Assembly (NCBI GenBank): GCA_029778515.1
Contig: JAKOQD010000102.1
Location: forward strand, 1-5,809
DNA from: Actinomycetes bacterium
GTDB taxonomy: Bacteria; Actinomycetota; Actinomycetes; Propionibacteriales; Propionibacteriaceae
DNA: 5,809 bases
Direction of reading: 5' to 3'
Below, piece after piece: positions 1 to 4,772 of this stretch. Below the pieces are notes generated by a model that saw only the letters and a program-made list of their open reading frames with translations, was not told the DNA's origin and made no database searches. Positions within the stretch are counted from its first letter, which is position 1. Every line of letters starts with the position of its first letter. A program made the translations under genes and the position numbers.

Positions 1-98
1 CAGGTGCCGCCGGTGCGCGCCTCGAAAGCCGACTTCAGCGCGGCGCCATAACTCGCACCCTCGGCAAGCAACGCCAGCAGTCCGTACTTGACCGACAT
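1..98 (-). CDS. PadR-family transcriptional regulator, N-terminal part (runs off the left edge)
   Basis: Only the first 32 codons are present. They read MSVKYGLLALLAEGASYGAA and continue LKSAFEARTGGT, the typical N-terminus of PadR-family winged-helix repressors: the first helix plus the 'G.SYG..LK..FE.RTGGTW' segment that leads into the DNA-binding domain. Family members bind palindromic operators as dimers and usually repress their own gene and a linked transporter or detoxification gene. The ATG at 98-96 is preceded by a clear Shine-Dalgarno sequence (GTAGGAG, about 5 bases before the start). Two inverted operator-like repeats lie just upstream, which suggests autoregulation. SYGAALK replaces the more usual SYGYQLK, a minor deviation. 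The ligand and targets cannot be read from this fragment. The family call is fairly sure despite the short length. Confidence 0.82.
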   Translation of the reverse strand, partial: MSVKYGLLALLAEGASYGAALKSAFEARTGGT

Positions 99-108
99 GT
101 CCGCTCCT

Positions 109-154
109 ACATACTCAGTATTAGCCCTCGCAGGAGAATGTATACCGAGTATGT
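109..154 (-). promoter_or_regulatory. Paired inverted operator-like repeats and promoter region of the PadR gene
   Basis: Two 11-bp quasi-palindromes lie at 111-121 (ATACTCAGTAT) and 142-152 (ATACCGAGTAT). Read on opposite strands, the extended forms ACATACTCAGTATTA and ACATACTCGGTATAC agree closely, so they form an inverted pair about 31 bp apart centre to centre, or three helical turns. The proximal copy touches the Shine-Dalgarno region of the PadR gene. On the minus strand the distal copy contains TATACA and the proximal copy contains TAATAC, either of which could serve as a -10 box. No strong -35 is visible. The arrangement fits autorepression by a dimeric PadR protein. The binding itself is inferred. 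Confidence 0.6.
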
Positions 155-306
155 GTGGGCCGCGTGCAGGTGGCTCACTCGCTGGAACCCACATCGGCTA
201 ACCGGAAAGACCTGCGGAAACGCCGGCGGACGCAGTCGCGCCGGATTCATCGACTGGTCTTAGTACGCGCACGCTCGACTGGCGGACGCCGGCTCGAGCG
301 GCCCGG

Positions 307-702
307 CTAGCGGGCTTCGGGGTCGGGCTGATGGACGCCGAACACGTTGCCCTCGGTGTCGAGGAAGTAGCCCTGCCACGCCATGCCCGGAAGGGCCGCC
401 TTCGGCACGGCCACGGTGCCACCGGCGGCGAGGATCTTGCCCGAGGTCTCGTCGAAATCGCCCGAGCCGAGGGTGAGGACGCCGCCCTGGACGGGCGCGC
501 CCGGAGCCGGGTTCGGGCCCTGGCGCTGCATGATCGCCCCGTTGATCCCGGGCTCGTCCTCGGTGCCGGTGGTGCCGCCGAACTATGGCATGCCGGCGTG
601 GTCGCTCCAGTCGTCGGTCGTCCAATCGAACACCGCCTGGTAGAAGGCGACCGCTCGCGGGACGTATTCGGCATGGATCTCGAAGTGGATCACCCTGCTC
701 AT
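307..702 (-). pseudogene. VOC/glyoxalase-like protein with in-frame amber stop at codon 40
   Basis: The minus-strand frame from ATG 702 to TAG 307 is 131 codons long, a normal length for a single-domain vicinal-oxygen-chelate (glyoxalase/bleomycin-resistance/dioxygenase) protein. It starts MSRVIHFEIHAEYVPRAVAF and continues YQAVFDWTTDDW..HAGMP, the first beta-alpha-beta unit. The second half has LTLGSGDFDETSGKILAAGG, then ALPGMAWQGYFLDTEGN and FGVHQPDPEAR, the typical family ending. Codon 40 (585-583) is TAG in the motif MP*FGGTTG, where relatives usually have Tyr or another aromatic residue. A single base change from TAC or TAT would explain it. Both sides stay in the same frame with intact family motifs, so the damage is recent or the codon is read through. 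A restart at Met58 (531) would lack the first beta-alpha-beta half and is unlikely to work. The Shine-Dalgarno sequence is weak, and the upstream DNA is an insertion-sequence remnant, so the native promoter may be lost. The substrate is unknown. Confidence 0.8.
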
Positions 703-703
703 C

Positions 704-826
704 TGGAAGCCCCGCCTGATCGGCCAGCGCCATCACCGGCACCAACCCTGCTGACGACACAAGATTCGGATCATCGAACGCAACCCTGGTCGCCTTCAGA
801 CTGTGAGAAAACAACACCCGACGCAT
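704..826 (-). pseudogene. IS1380-type transposase, N-terminal 41-codon remnant
   Basis: From ATG 826 the minus strand reads MRRVLFSHSLKATRVA, then FDDPNLVSSAGLVPVMALA and DQAGLP. The FDDPNLVSSAGLVPVMxLA stretch matches, from memory, the N-terminus of IS1380-family DDE transposases, which are normally about 450 residues long. After about 41 codons the similarity ends: the frame runs into the start of the VOC gene at 702, so the catalytic domain is absent. The fragment is non-functional. The family call rests on motif recognition and needs a database comparison. Confidence 0.6.
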
Positions 827-890
827 GCCCTTCGTGACCGATCGATTTGGAACCCTAGACAAGTCCAACCTCCCAGTCACAAGGGCATCC
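704..890 (-). mobile_element. Truncated insertion-sequence end (IS1380-like), left end only
   Basis: This covers the transposase remnant plus its leader. Read on the minus strand from about 890, the leader contains GATGCCCTTGTGAC. The same sequence recurs inverted and slightly altered (ATGCCCTTCGTGAC on the plus strand at 825-838), so an imperfect inverted repeat lies just ahead of the transposase start. The outer boundary near 890 is a guess: no matching right terminal repeat and no target-site duplication can be seen, because the rest of the element is missing. The inner boundary at 703-706 lies next to the VOC start codon. Confidence 0.4.
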
Positions 891-921
891 GCACTTCGCG
901 CCACGCCCAACCCACCCACCT

Positions 922-957
922 GATCGGTGGATCGAGCTAAGCCCAGATCCACCGATC
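922..957. terminator. 12-bp perfect inverted repeat, possible terminator of the sigma-factor gene
   Basis: GATCGGTGGATC (922-933) and GATCCACCGATC (946-957) form a perfect 12-bp stem with a 12-base loop, about 95 bases downstream of the sigma-factor stop on the minus strand. There is no U-tract, so a classical intrinsic terminator is not demonstrated. Stems without U-tracts are common at gene ends in actinomycetes. The right arm is also part of the MITE-like element at 937-1057, so the structure may simply be a by-product of two neighbouring repeat copies. Confidence 0.4.
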
Positions 958-1057
958 GCGCTGAGAGATCCCGGCCTCCGCCGGGATGACGGTGGAACAG
1001 CGCCGAGTTTGACGAAGCGACAAGCTCGACCATCCGAATCGGTGGATCCGGGCTACG
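937..1057. repeat. MITE-like element with terminal inverted repeats and a GC-rich hairpin core
   Basis: The ends at 937-957 and 1037-1057 are inverted copies matching at 17 of 21 positions, sharing ATCGGTGGATC and GGGCT. Between them is an 8-bp GC-rich hairpin, ATCCCGGC-CTCC-GCCGGGAT (968-987), inside GTCATCCCGGCGGAGG on the minus strand. That sequence resembles the widespread short palindromic repeats known from many bacteria (dRS3-like). A further half-copy lies at 922-933. It has no coding capacity, so any movement would depend on an outside transposase. The right arm contains the TAG stop (1055-1053) of the sigma-factor gene, so insertion may have trimmed that protein's C-terminus. Confidence 0.55.
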
Positions 1058-2732
1058 GCGCGGGGAAGACGTCCGGCTCGGGTTCCTTCACCAGCGGCGG
1101 ATCCGGCACCTGCGGTGGCTTCGGCTCGTCCGGCTGGTCCCGATCGTGGTCGCCCCAACCACCACAACCCCAGTGATGGTGACCGGGCCGCTCGCATTGT
1201 CCACCGCCACCACCGCCGGGATCGAGTTCGGGATCCGGCTCAGTTGTCCCTCCGGGCTCCGTAGGGGACGGACTCGGTTCCGTGGGCGAAGGGGTGGGTT
1301 CGGTGGGCGGCACGGTGGGTTCCGTGGGCGACGGGCTGGGGCTCTCGCTCGGCGGCGATGGTTCCGACGGGGTGGGCGAAGGCTCCAGTTCGATCTCGGG
1401 GCTCGGCGTGACCACCGGCTCCGTGGGCACGGACGGGCTGGCCGGCGGCGTGGGCGGCACTGCCGCGGTCGGCGCCGTGGACGTCGGGACCACGGCGGGC
1501 GGAGTTGCGGACGGGGTCGGCGAGACCTTGGGTTCGGGCTTGGGCTTCTCCCCGTCCGACTTGCGCTCGCTGGCCGAACTCGACCCGGCGGTGGGCGTCG
1601 GGCTCGCGGTCGGCACCGCCGGAGTCGGATCCGGATGCGGCTCGGAGCTGACGGGCGGAGCCGGATCGGTCTTGTCCGGAGGCGGCGGCACGCTCACCTT
1701 CGCCGGCGGCTCAACCGCCGGTGGGACGACTGCCGCAGCCGCGGCCGCAGCCTCGCTCGAGGAACCCCTCCATACCCCGGAGGCGGCTGTGGCCGGGACG
1801 GCCAGCAACAACACCAGCACCAACGCCGCGGCGATCCCTACGGTCGGGTTGGACGTGGTCAGGTTCTTCAGCTTCGCGAACCCGGTGACCGGCACCGCAC
1901 CGGCGCCCGCGGTGGCGGACAGCGCTGCCGCCAGCGCGATCCCGCTCGAACCCGCCCCGACCAGGGCGATCCCAAGGGTCGACCCGATCCGGGCCGCCCT
2001 CGCCGCGATCCCGGCGCACCTTCGGCAATCGTCCAGGTGTCCCTGAACCCGTTCAGCGTGGTTGGCGCTGAGTCCGGAGCGGACGAAGGCGCCGATCCGC
2101 GTCAGCGTCCAGCGACATTCCGGATTGGCGGATTCGGCGGGCACCTGGGTCTGGATCCAGGCCTGGCGCAGGCCTTCGCGCGCCCGGTAGCAGAGTGCCG
2201 CCGCGGCATTGTCAGAAAGGCCGGTCAACTCGGCGATCTCGGACGCGCTGCGCCCCTCGACCTCCGACCACCACAACGCTTCCTGCCAGCGGGTGGGCAG
2301 CGAGGCGAAGGTGCGCTGAATGAGCTCGCGATTCGCCAGCCCCATCAGGATCGGGTCGGGATCGACCTCCTCGATGTATTCCTCGATGCTGTCGGTGGCC
2401 GACTCGTGCGACCTCCGTCCCCAGGTGCGCGCGGTATTCCGCAGCGTGGTCAGCAGGTAGGGCCGGAAGGCGTCGTTCGGCCCACCACCGTTACTGATCG
2501 CCAGGTAGACCCGGGCGAAGGATTCGGCGACCAGATCATCGGGGTCGACGGAGTTGGTGAACGACCGAGCCACGCCGCCGGCCATCTTTGCGTGCCGCCG
2601 CCAGAGCACGCCGAACGCTTCACGGTTGCCGGCGCGCGTCTGCGCTACCAGCCCGGCATCATCCAGATCCTCGTCCCCGCGGACGACAAGGTCCGGCACT
2701 TCACGGGACGGATTCAAGTTCGAGACCCCCAC
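1053..2732 (-). CDS. Membrane-tethered ECF-type sigma factor fused to an anti-sigma-like zinc domain and a Pro-rich extracytoplasmic tail
   Basis: Numbering is from the GTG at 2732 (559 residues). Residues 28-104 are a sigma-70 region 2 (LVAQTRAGNREAFGVLWRRH, then DPDDLVAESFARVYLAI). Residues 136-193 are a region 4 helix-turn-helix (LPTRWQEALWWSEVEGRSAS, then EIAELTGLSDNAAAALCYRA). Residues 206-239 resemble the zinc-binding anti-sigma domain, with C206 and H232-x3-C236-x2-C239. A hydrophobic stretch follows at 252-285, then a clear transmembrane helix at about 298-318 (VGIAAALVLVLLLAVPATAA). A Pro/Thr/Ser/Glu-rich region of about 175 residues comes next, then a Gly-rich, Cys/His-rich tail. 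The predicted topology places the sigma part in the cytoplasm and the tail outside. ECF sigma factors with C-terminal membrane extensions are known in actinomycetes. By inference the fused domain holds the sigma part inactive until an external signal or proteolysis frees it. The start is uncertain: TTG 2717 (with GGGGG upstream) and GTG 2699 are alternatives, and none has a strong Shine-Dalgarno sequence. The target promoters are unknown. Confidence 0.85.
   Translation of the reverse strand: MGVSNLNPSREVPDLVVRGDEDLDDAGLVAQTRAGNREAFGVLWRRHAKMAGGVARSFTNSVDPDDLVAESFARVYLAISNGGGPNDAFRPYLLTTLRNTARTWGRRSHESATDSIEEYIEEVDPDPILMGLANRELIQRTFASLPTRWQEALWWSEVEGRSASEIAELTGLSDNAAAALCYRAREGLRQAWIQTQVPAESANPECRWTLTRIGAFVRSGLSANHAERVQGHLDDCRRCAGIAARAARIGSTLGIALVGAGSSGIALAAALSATAGAGAVPVTGFAKLKNLTTSNPTVGIAAALVLVLLLAVPATAASGVWRGSSSEAAAAAAAVVPPAVEPPAKVSVPPPPDKTDPAPPVSSEPHPDPTPAVPTASPTPTAGSSSASERKSDGEKPKPEPKVSPTPSATPPAVVPTSTAPTAAVPPTPPASPSVPTEPVVTPSPEIELEPSPTPSEPSPPSESPSPSPTEPTVPPTEPTPSPTEPSPSPTEPGGTTEPDPELDPGGGGGGQCERPGHHHWGCGGWGDHDRDQPDEPKPPQVPDPPLVKEPEPDVFPAP
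1255..1338 (-). repeat. Four tandem 21-bp repeats coding PTEPxxx
   Basis: Related units begin at 1255, 1276, 1297 and 1318 on the plus strand (GGCTCCGTAGG, GGTTCCGTGGG, GGTTCGGTGGG, GGTTCCGTGGG), with an exact 21-bp period. On the minus strand they code successive PTEP heptads in the sigma-factor protein's outer stalk. In-frame repeats like these can gain or lose units by slippage and so change the length of the stalk without breaking the frame. Confidence 0.7.
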
Positions 2733-2785
2733 TTGAGGCCGGCGCCCATTCCCCAATGAACAGCCGACACCACAGGTGAGTCCCA

Positions 2786-2814
2786 ATCCTAAACCAACGA
2801 GCGCTCCGGCCCAA
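2786..2814 (-). promoter_or_regulatory. Candidate promoter of the sigma-factor gene
   Basis: On the minus strand TTGGGC (2814-2809) is followed by a 17-bp spacer and TAGGAT (2791-2786), which fits the actinobacterial TANNAT -10 pattern. Transcription would start near 2779, about 45 bases before the candidate starts at 2732 and 2717. The -35 matches only its first three consensus bases. A promoter here would put the possible coding extension up to 2915 outside the transcript and supports a start downstream of 2779. Confidence 0.35.
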
Positions 2815-2853
2815 AGAGGGGCTGACCGGGTCGCGCACCAGGTCAGCCCCTCT
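2815..2853. repeat. Perfect 13-bp inverted repeat upstream of the sigma-factor gene
   Basis: AGAGGGGCTGACC (2815-2827) and GGTCAGCCCCTCT (2841-2853) are perfect inverted copies with a 13-base spacer. The repeat lies between two divergent genes, so it is not at the end of either. It ends one base before the candidate -35 of the sigma-factor promoter. It could be a regulator-binding site with half-sites 26 bp apart, a roadblock to antisense transcription, or the terminator of an unrecognised small RNA. On the minus strand it is followed by only TT and then GGGCC, so a U-tract is lacking. Confidence 0.6.
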
Positions 2854-3029
2854 CCGAGAATTCGCCGCCGTCCCCTCCCAGGCAGCGGCGTCATCCCGCT
2901 GCAGCCAGAATCCAACCTGGCTACATAGGAATAGAGGTGACAATCGCCGGTTCATGACGCCATTTCCGAAGACGTCCTCGGATTCGGTGCCGGGGCAGCC
3001 TTGGGTTACTGCTGCCTTCGTCGTTCTGG

Positions 3030-3058
3030 CTGTCGGGCCCGCTGGCGCGGCGTAGGCT
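3030..3058 (+). promoter_or_regulatory. Candidate leaderless promoter of the pentapeptide-repeat gene
   Basis: TAGGCT (3053-3058), a TANNNT-type -10 box, ends six bases before the ATG at 3065, and a weak -35 (CTGTCG, 3030-3035) lies 17 bp further upstream. No Shine-Dalgarno sequence is present at the usual distance. This spacing is the pattern seen in actinobacterial genes whose mRNA begins at the start codon. Confidence 0.45.
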
Positions 3059-3064
3059 CTGCCG

Positions 3065-3736
3065 ATGGCCGAGAGACGGACGAAAACTGCAGACCGCGCA
3101 CCGCACCTGCCGCCCGTCCGCTTGGGCCAACTGACCGAAGGCACCGCTGACCAGTTCGCCGGCGACGAGGACCTGGACGGGTTCAGTTTCGCCGGACTCC
3201 GCTTCGAGGAGCTGGTTTGGACGGGCCGTCGGCGGCTCGGCTCCAGCCGTGTGGACGGCGCGACCGCGCGCAGCTGGCGAGCGCCCGAGGCCCTGTTCAG
3301 CGGATCGGTCCTCACCGGGCTGGACGTGCTCACCCTCACTGCGGACGGCTCGGGCTGGCGACAGGTGGAACTGCTGGAGAGCCGGGTCGGCTCACTGGAA
3401 CTCTTCGGGAGCACGCTTCGATCCGTCCACTTCATCGGCTGCCGGATCGGCTACGCCAACCTGCGCGACACCCACCTAACCGACGTCGCGTTCACTGACT
3501 GCGTGATCGACGACCTCGACCTGATGCGCGCCACTGCCACGCGCGTCGCGCTCACGGGCACCCGGCTGCGGCGGCTGGAACTGACCGGCGCCAAGCTGGC
3601 CGACTTCGACCTGCGCGGCGCTCAGCTCGCCGAGGTGAGCGGTATCGAGGGCCTCCGCGGCGCGATCATCTCGACCGAACAACTAGTCGATCTGGCGCCG
3701 ATCCTGGCCGCCCGCCTCGGCATCATCGTGCCCTAA
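3065..3736 (+). CDS. Pentapeptide-repeat protein
   Basis: The product has 223 residues and no signal peptide or membrane helix, so it is probably cytoplasmic. From about residue 40 onward it shows a five-residue periodicity with Leu/Phe at the centre of each unit: FSFAGLRFEELVW near 40-52, then SLELFGSTLRSVHFIGCRIG and YANLRDTHLTDVAFTDCVI. The C-terminal half has LTGTRLRRLELTGAKLADFD followed by LRGAQLAEVSG. Such repeats fold into a right-handed quadrilateral beta-helix. It ends with GIEGLRGAIISTEQLVDLAP and LAARLGIIVP, the capping segment common in actinobacterial members of this length. Some pentapeptide proteins (MfpA, Qnr) mimic DNA and protect gyrase. This one has more degenerate repeats and no specific evidence for that role, so its function is unknown. 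It is the only plus-strand gene in the window. It diverges from the sigma-factor gene and converges on the aldo/keto reductase gene. Confidence 0.85.
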   Translation: MAERRTKTADRAPHLPPVRLGQLTEGTADQFAGDEDLDGFSFAGLRFEELVWTGRRRLGSSRVDGATARSWRAPEALFSGSVLTGLDVLTLTADGSGWRQVELLESRVGSLELFGSTLRSVHFIGCRIGYANLRDTHLTDVAFTDCVIDDLDLMRATATRVALTGTRLRRLELTGAKLADFDLRGAQLAEVSGIEGLRGAIISTEQLVDLAPILAARLGIIVP

Positions 3737-3748
3737 CCCCTTCAGGGG
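3737..3748. terminator. Short palindrome between convergent genes
   Basis: CCCC-TTCA-GGGG overlaps the aldo/keto reductase stop (TGA, 3744-3742) and directly follows the pentapeptide gene's TAA. The stem has only four GC pairs and no U-tract on either strand. If it ends transcription at all, it would serve both converging genes. The support is weak. Confidence 0.25.
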
Positions 3749-4677
3749 ACCAAGTGGCCGGCAGCCCGGTACAGCTCGTACCACTCCGGACGGGTCAACT
3801 CGACGTCGGCGCCAAGGGCAGCAGCGGCTACCCGCTCGGGCGTGGTGGTGCCGAGCACCACCTGGATCCTGGCCGGATGGCGGGTGATCCAGGCGACCGC
3901 GATCGCTTCGGTCGGCACCTCGTACTTGGCCGCTAGCCGGTCGATCACCGTGTTCAACTCGGGGAAGCCGCGGTTGCCCAGGAAGACGCCATTGAAGAAC
4001 CCCGCCTGGAACGGTGACCAGGCCTGGACGGTGAGGTCGTGCAGGCGGCAGTAGTCGAGCACGCCGAGGTCGCGGCTGATCGACTGGTCCAGGTCGGCCA
4101 TGTTCATCGCGACGCCCTGGGCCACGATCGGCGCGTGCGTGATCGATAACTGCAACTGGTTGGCCACCAAGGGCTGCCGGACGTAGCGGCGCAGCAGCTC
4201 GATCTGGTTGGGGGTGTGATTGGAGACACCGAAGTGCCGCACCTTGCCTGCGTCCGCCAGTTCGTCGAACGCGCGGGCGACCTCCTCGGGTTCGACCAAC
4301 GCGTCCGGACGGTGCAGCAGCAGGACATCAAGGTAGTCGGTGCGCAGCGCAGCCAGCGAACCCTCGACGGCGTCGATGATGTGCGCGTAGGAGAAGTCGA
4401 AATACGGACCGTTCTTCACAATGCCGGCCGTGCTCTGCAGCACGATGCTCTCGCGCTCGGCCGAGCTGAGCTGCAGCGCCTCGGCGAAGCGGGTCTCGCA
4501 GCCGTGCGCGTCCCCGTCCCCGTAGATGTCGGCGTGGTCGAAGTAGCTGATCCCGGACGCGAGCGCGGCCTCGTACCAGGCGCGCACTTCCGCGTCCGAC
4601 TTGTCCTGGATGCGCATCACGCCGGCCACCACAGCCGGAACCTGCAACTCGGTGCTGCCTAGGGCGAACGTCTTCAT
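3742..4677 (-). CDS. Aldo/keto reductase family protein (YdhF-like) with the catalytic lysine replaced
   Basis: The 311-residue product has the length and motifs of a full (beta/alpha)8 aldo/keto reductase, a family of NAD(P)H-dependent carbonyl reductases. Visible are YFDHADIYGDGDAHGCE (D47, Y52), LLLHRPDALVEPEEVA (H122), GKVRHFGVSNHTP (145-156), QAWSPFQ (219-224) and the cofactor-binding VVLGTTTPERVAAAALG near 273-289. It most resembles the YdhF branch. In the expected QSKxGI motif the catalytic Lys position is Thr83 (codon ACG at 4431-4429): the motif reads VLQSTAGIVKNG. Catalysis in this family normally uses the Asp-Tyr-Lys-His tetrad, so activity may be altered or lost. The ATG at 4677 has a good Shine-Dalgarno sequence (GAGGAG, 4-5 bases upstream). 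The substrate is unknown. The gene follows the methyltransferase on the same strand but is separated from it by a hairpin. Confidence 0.9.
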   Translation of the reverse strand: MKTFALGSTELQVPAVVAGVMRIQDKSDAEVRAWYEAALASGISYFDHADIYGDGDAHGCETRFAEALQLSSAERESIVLQSTAGIVKNGPYFDFSYAHIIDAVEGSLAALRTDYLDVLLLHRPDALVEPEEVARAFDELADAGKVRHFGVSNHTPNQIELLRRYVRQPLVANQLQLSITHAPIVAQGVAMNMADLDQSISRDLGVLDYCRLHDLTVQAWSPFQAGFFNGVFLGNRGFPELNTVIDRLAAKYEVPTEAIAVAWITRHPARIQVVLGTTTPERVAAAALGADVELTRPEWYELYRAAGHLVP

Positions 4678-4704
4678 GGGGCTCCTCGCGGGCTGTGGAC
4701 TACT

Positions 4705-4737
4705 TGAACGGAAAAGGAACCGTCCCCTTTCCGTTCA
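4705..4737. terminator. REP-like 10-bp stem-loop after the methyltransferase gene
   Basis: TGAACGGAAA (4705-4714) and TTTCCGTTCA (4728-4737) form a perfect 10-bp stem around the 13-base loop AGGAACCGTCCCC. It lies 36 bases downstream of the methyltransferase stop and 28 bases upstream of the reductase start, so it probably limits read-through between the two. The loop motif GGAACCGTCCCC with flanking A/T runs recalls repetitive intergenic palindromes seen in other bacteria. Whether it is repeated in this genome cannot be told from one copy. Confidence 0.5.
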
Positions 4738-4772
4738 CCTTCCTACCCCCGGACGGCACAGCGCAACAATCC

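Larger units (their letters stand above)
2733..3064. other. Divergent intergenic region without a convincing gene
   Basis: These 332 bases separate the minus-strand sigma-factor gene from the plus-strand pentapeptide-repeat gene. They hold the sigma-factor promoter candidate, the 13-bp inverted repeat, a weak relative of the short palindromic repeat family (2890-2913, GTCATCCCG...) and the pentapeptide gene's promoter. The only small plus-strand frame with some character is 2954-3055 (33 codons, hydrophobic end). It lacks a properly spaced ribosome-binding site and is not called. Confidence 0.5.

Noticed and set aside
301..315. GCCCG-GCTAG-CGGGC as terminator of the VOC gene
   Set aside because: It has only a five-pair stem overlapping the stop codon and no U-tract, so it is not distinguishable from chance in GC-rich DNA.
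331..837. Plus-strand frame opposite the VOC pseudogene
   Set aside because: It stays open only because of GC-rich codon bias on the other strand. The minus-strand frame has VOC motifs on both sides of the amber codon.
1146..2759. Long plus-strand open frame (537 codons) opposite the sigma-factor gene
   Set aside because: Its product is a low-complexity Arg/Gly-rich chain, as expected from the antisense of Pro/Ser/Thr-rich GC-rich coding sequence. The opposite strand has clear sigma-factor domains.
2733..2915. N-terminal extension of the sigma-factor frame with a hydrophobic stretch (SAPLWAGALVGLGLGLTCGV)
   Set aside because: It would read through the 13-bp inverted repeat and the candidate promoter, has no ribosome-binding site, and would add a membrane or lipoprotein-like segment before sigma region 2, which is implausible.
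2954..3055. 33-codon plus-strand frame with a hydrophobic C-terminus, just ahead of the pentapeptide-repeat gene
   Set aside because: The only purine-rich stretch (AGAGG) is about 16 bases from the ATG, too far to serve as a Shine-Dalgarno sequence, and there is no recognisable family. The frame ends inside the -10 box of the next gene.
2701..3435. 244-codon minus-strand frame overlapping the pentapeptide-repeat gene
   Set aside because: Its composition is Ser/Arg/Pro-rich without motifs. It is the antisense of the pentapeptide gene and crosses the divergent promoter region.
4216..4662. 148-codon plus-strand frame opposite the reductase gene
   Set aside because: It is the antisense of a clearly recognised aldo/keto reductase and has no motif of its own.
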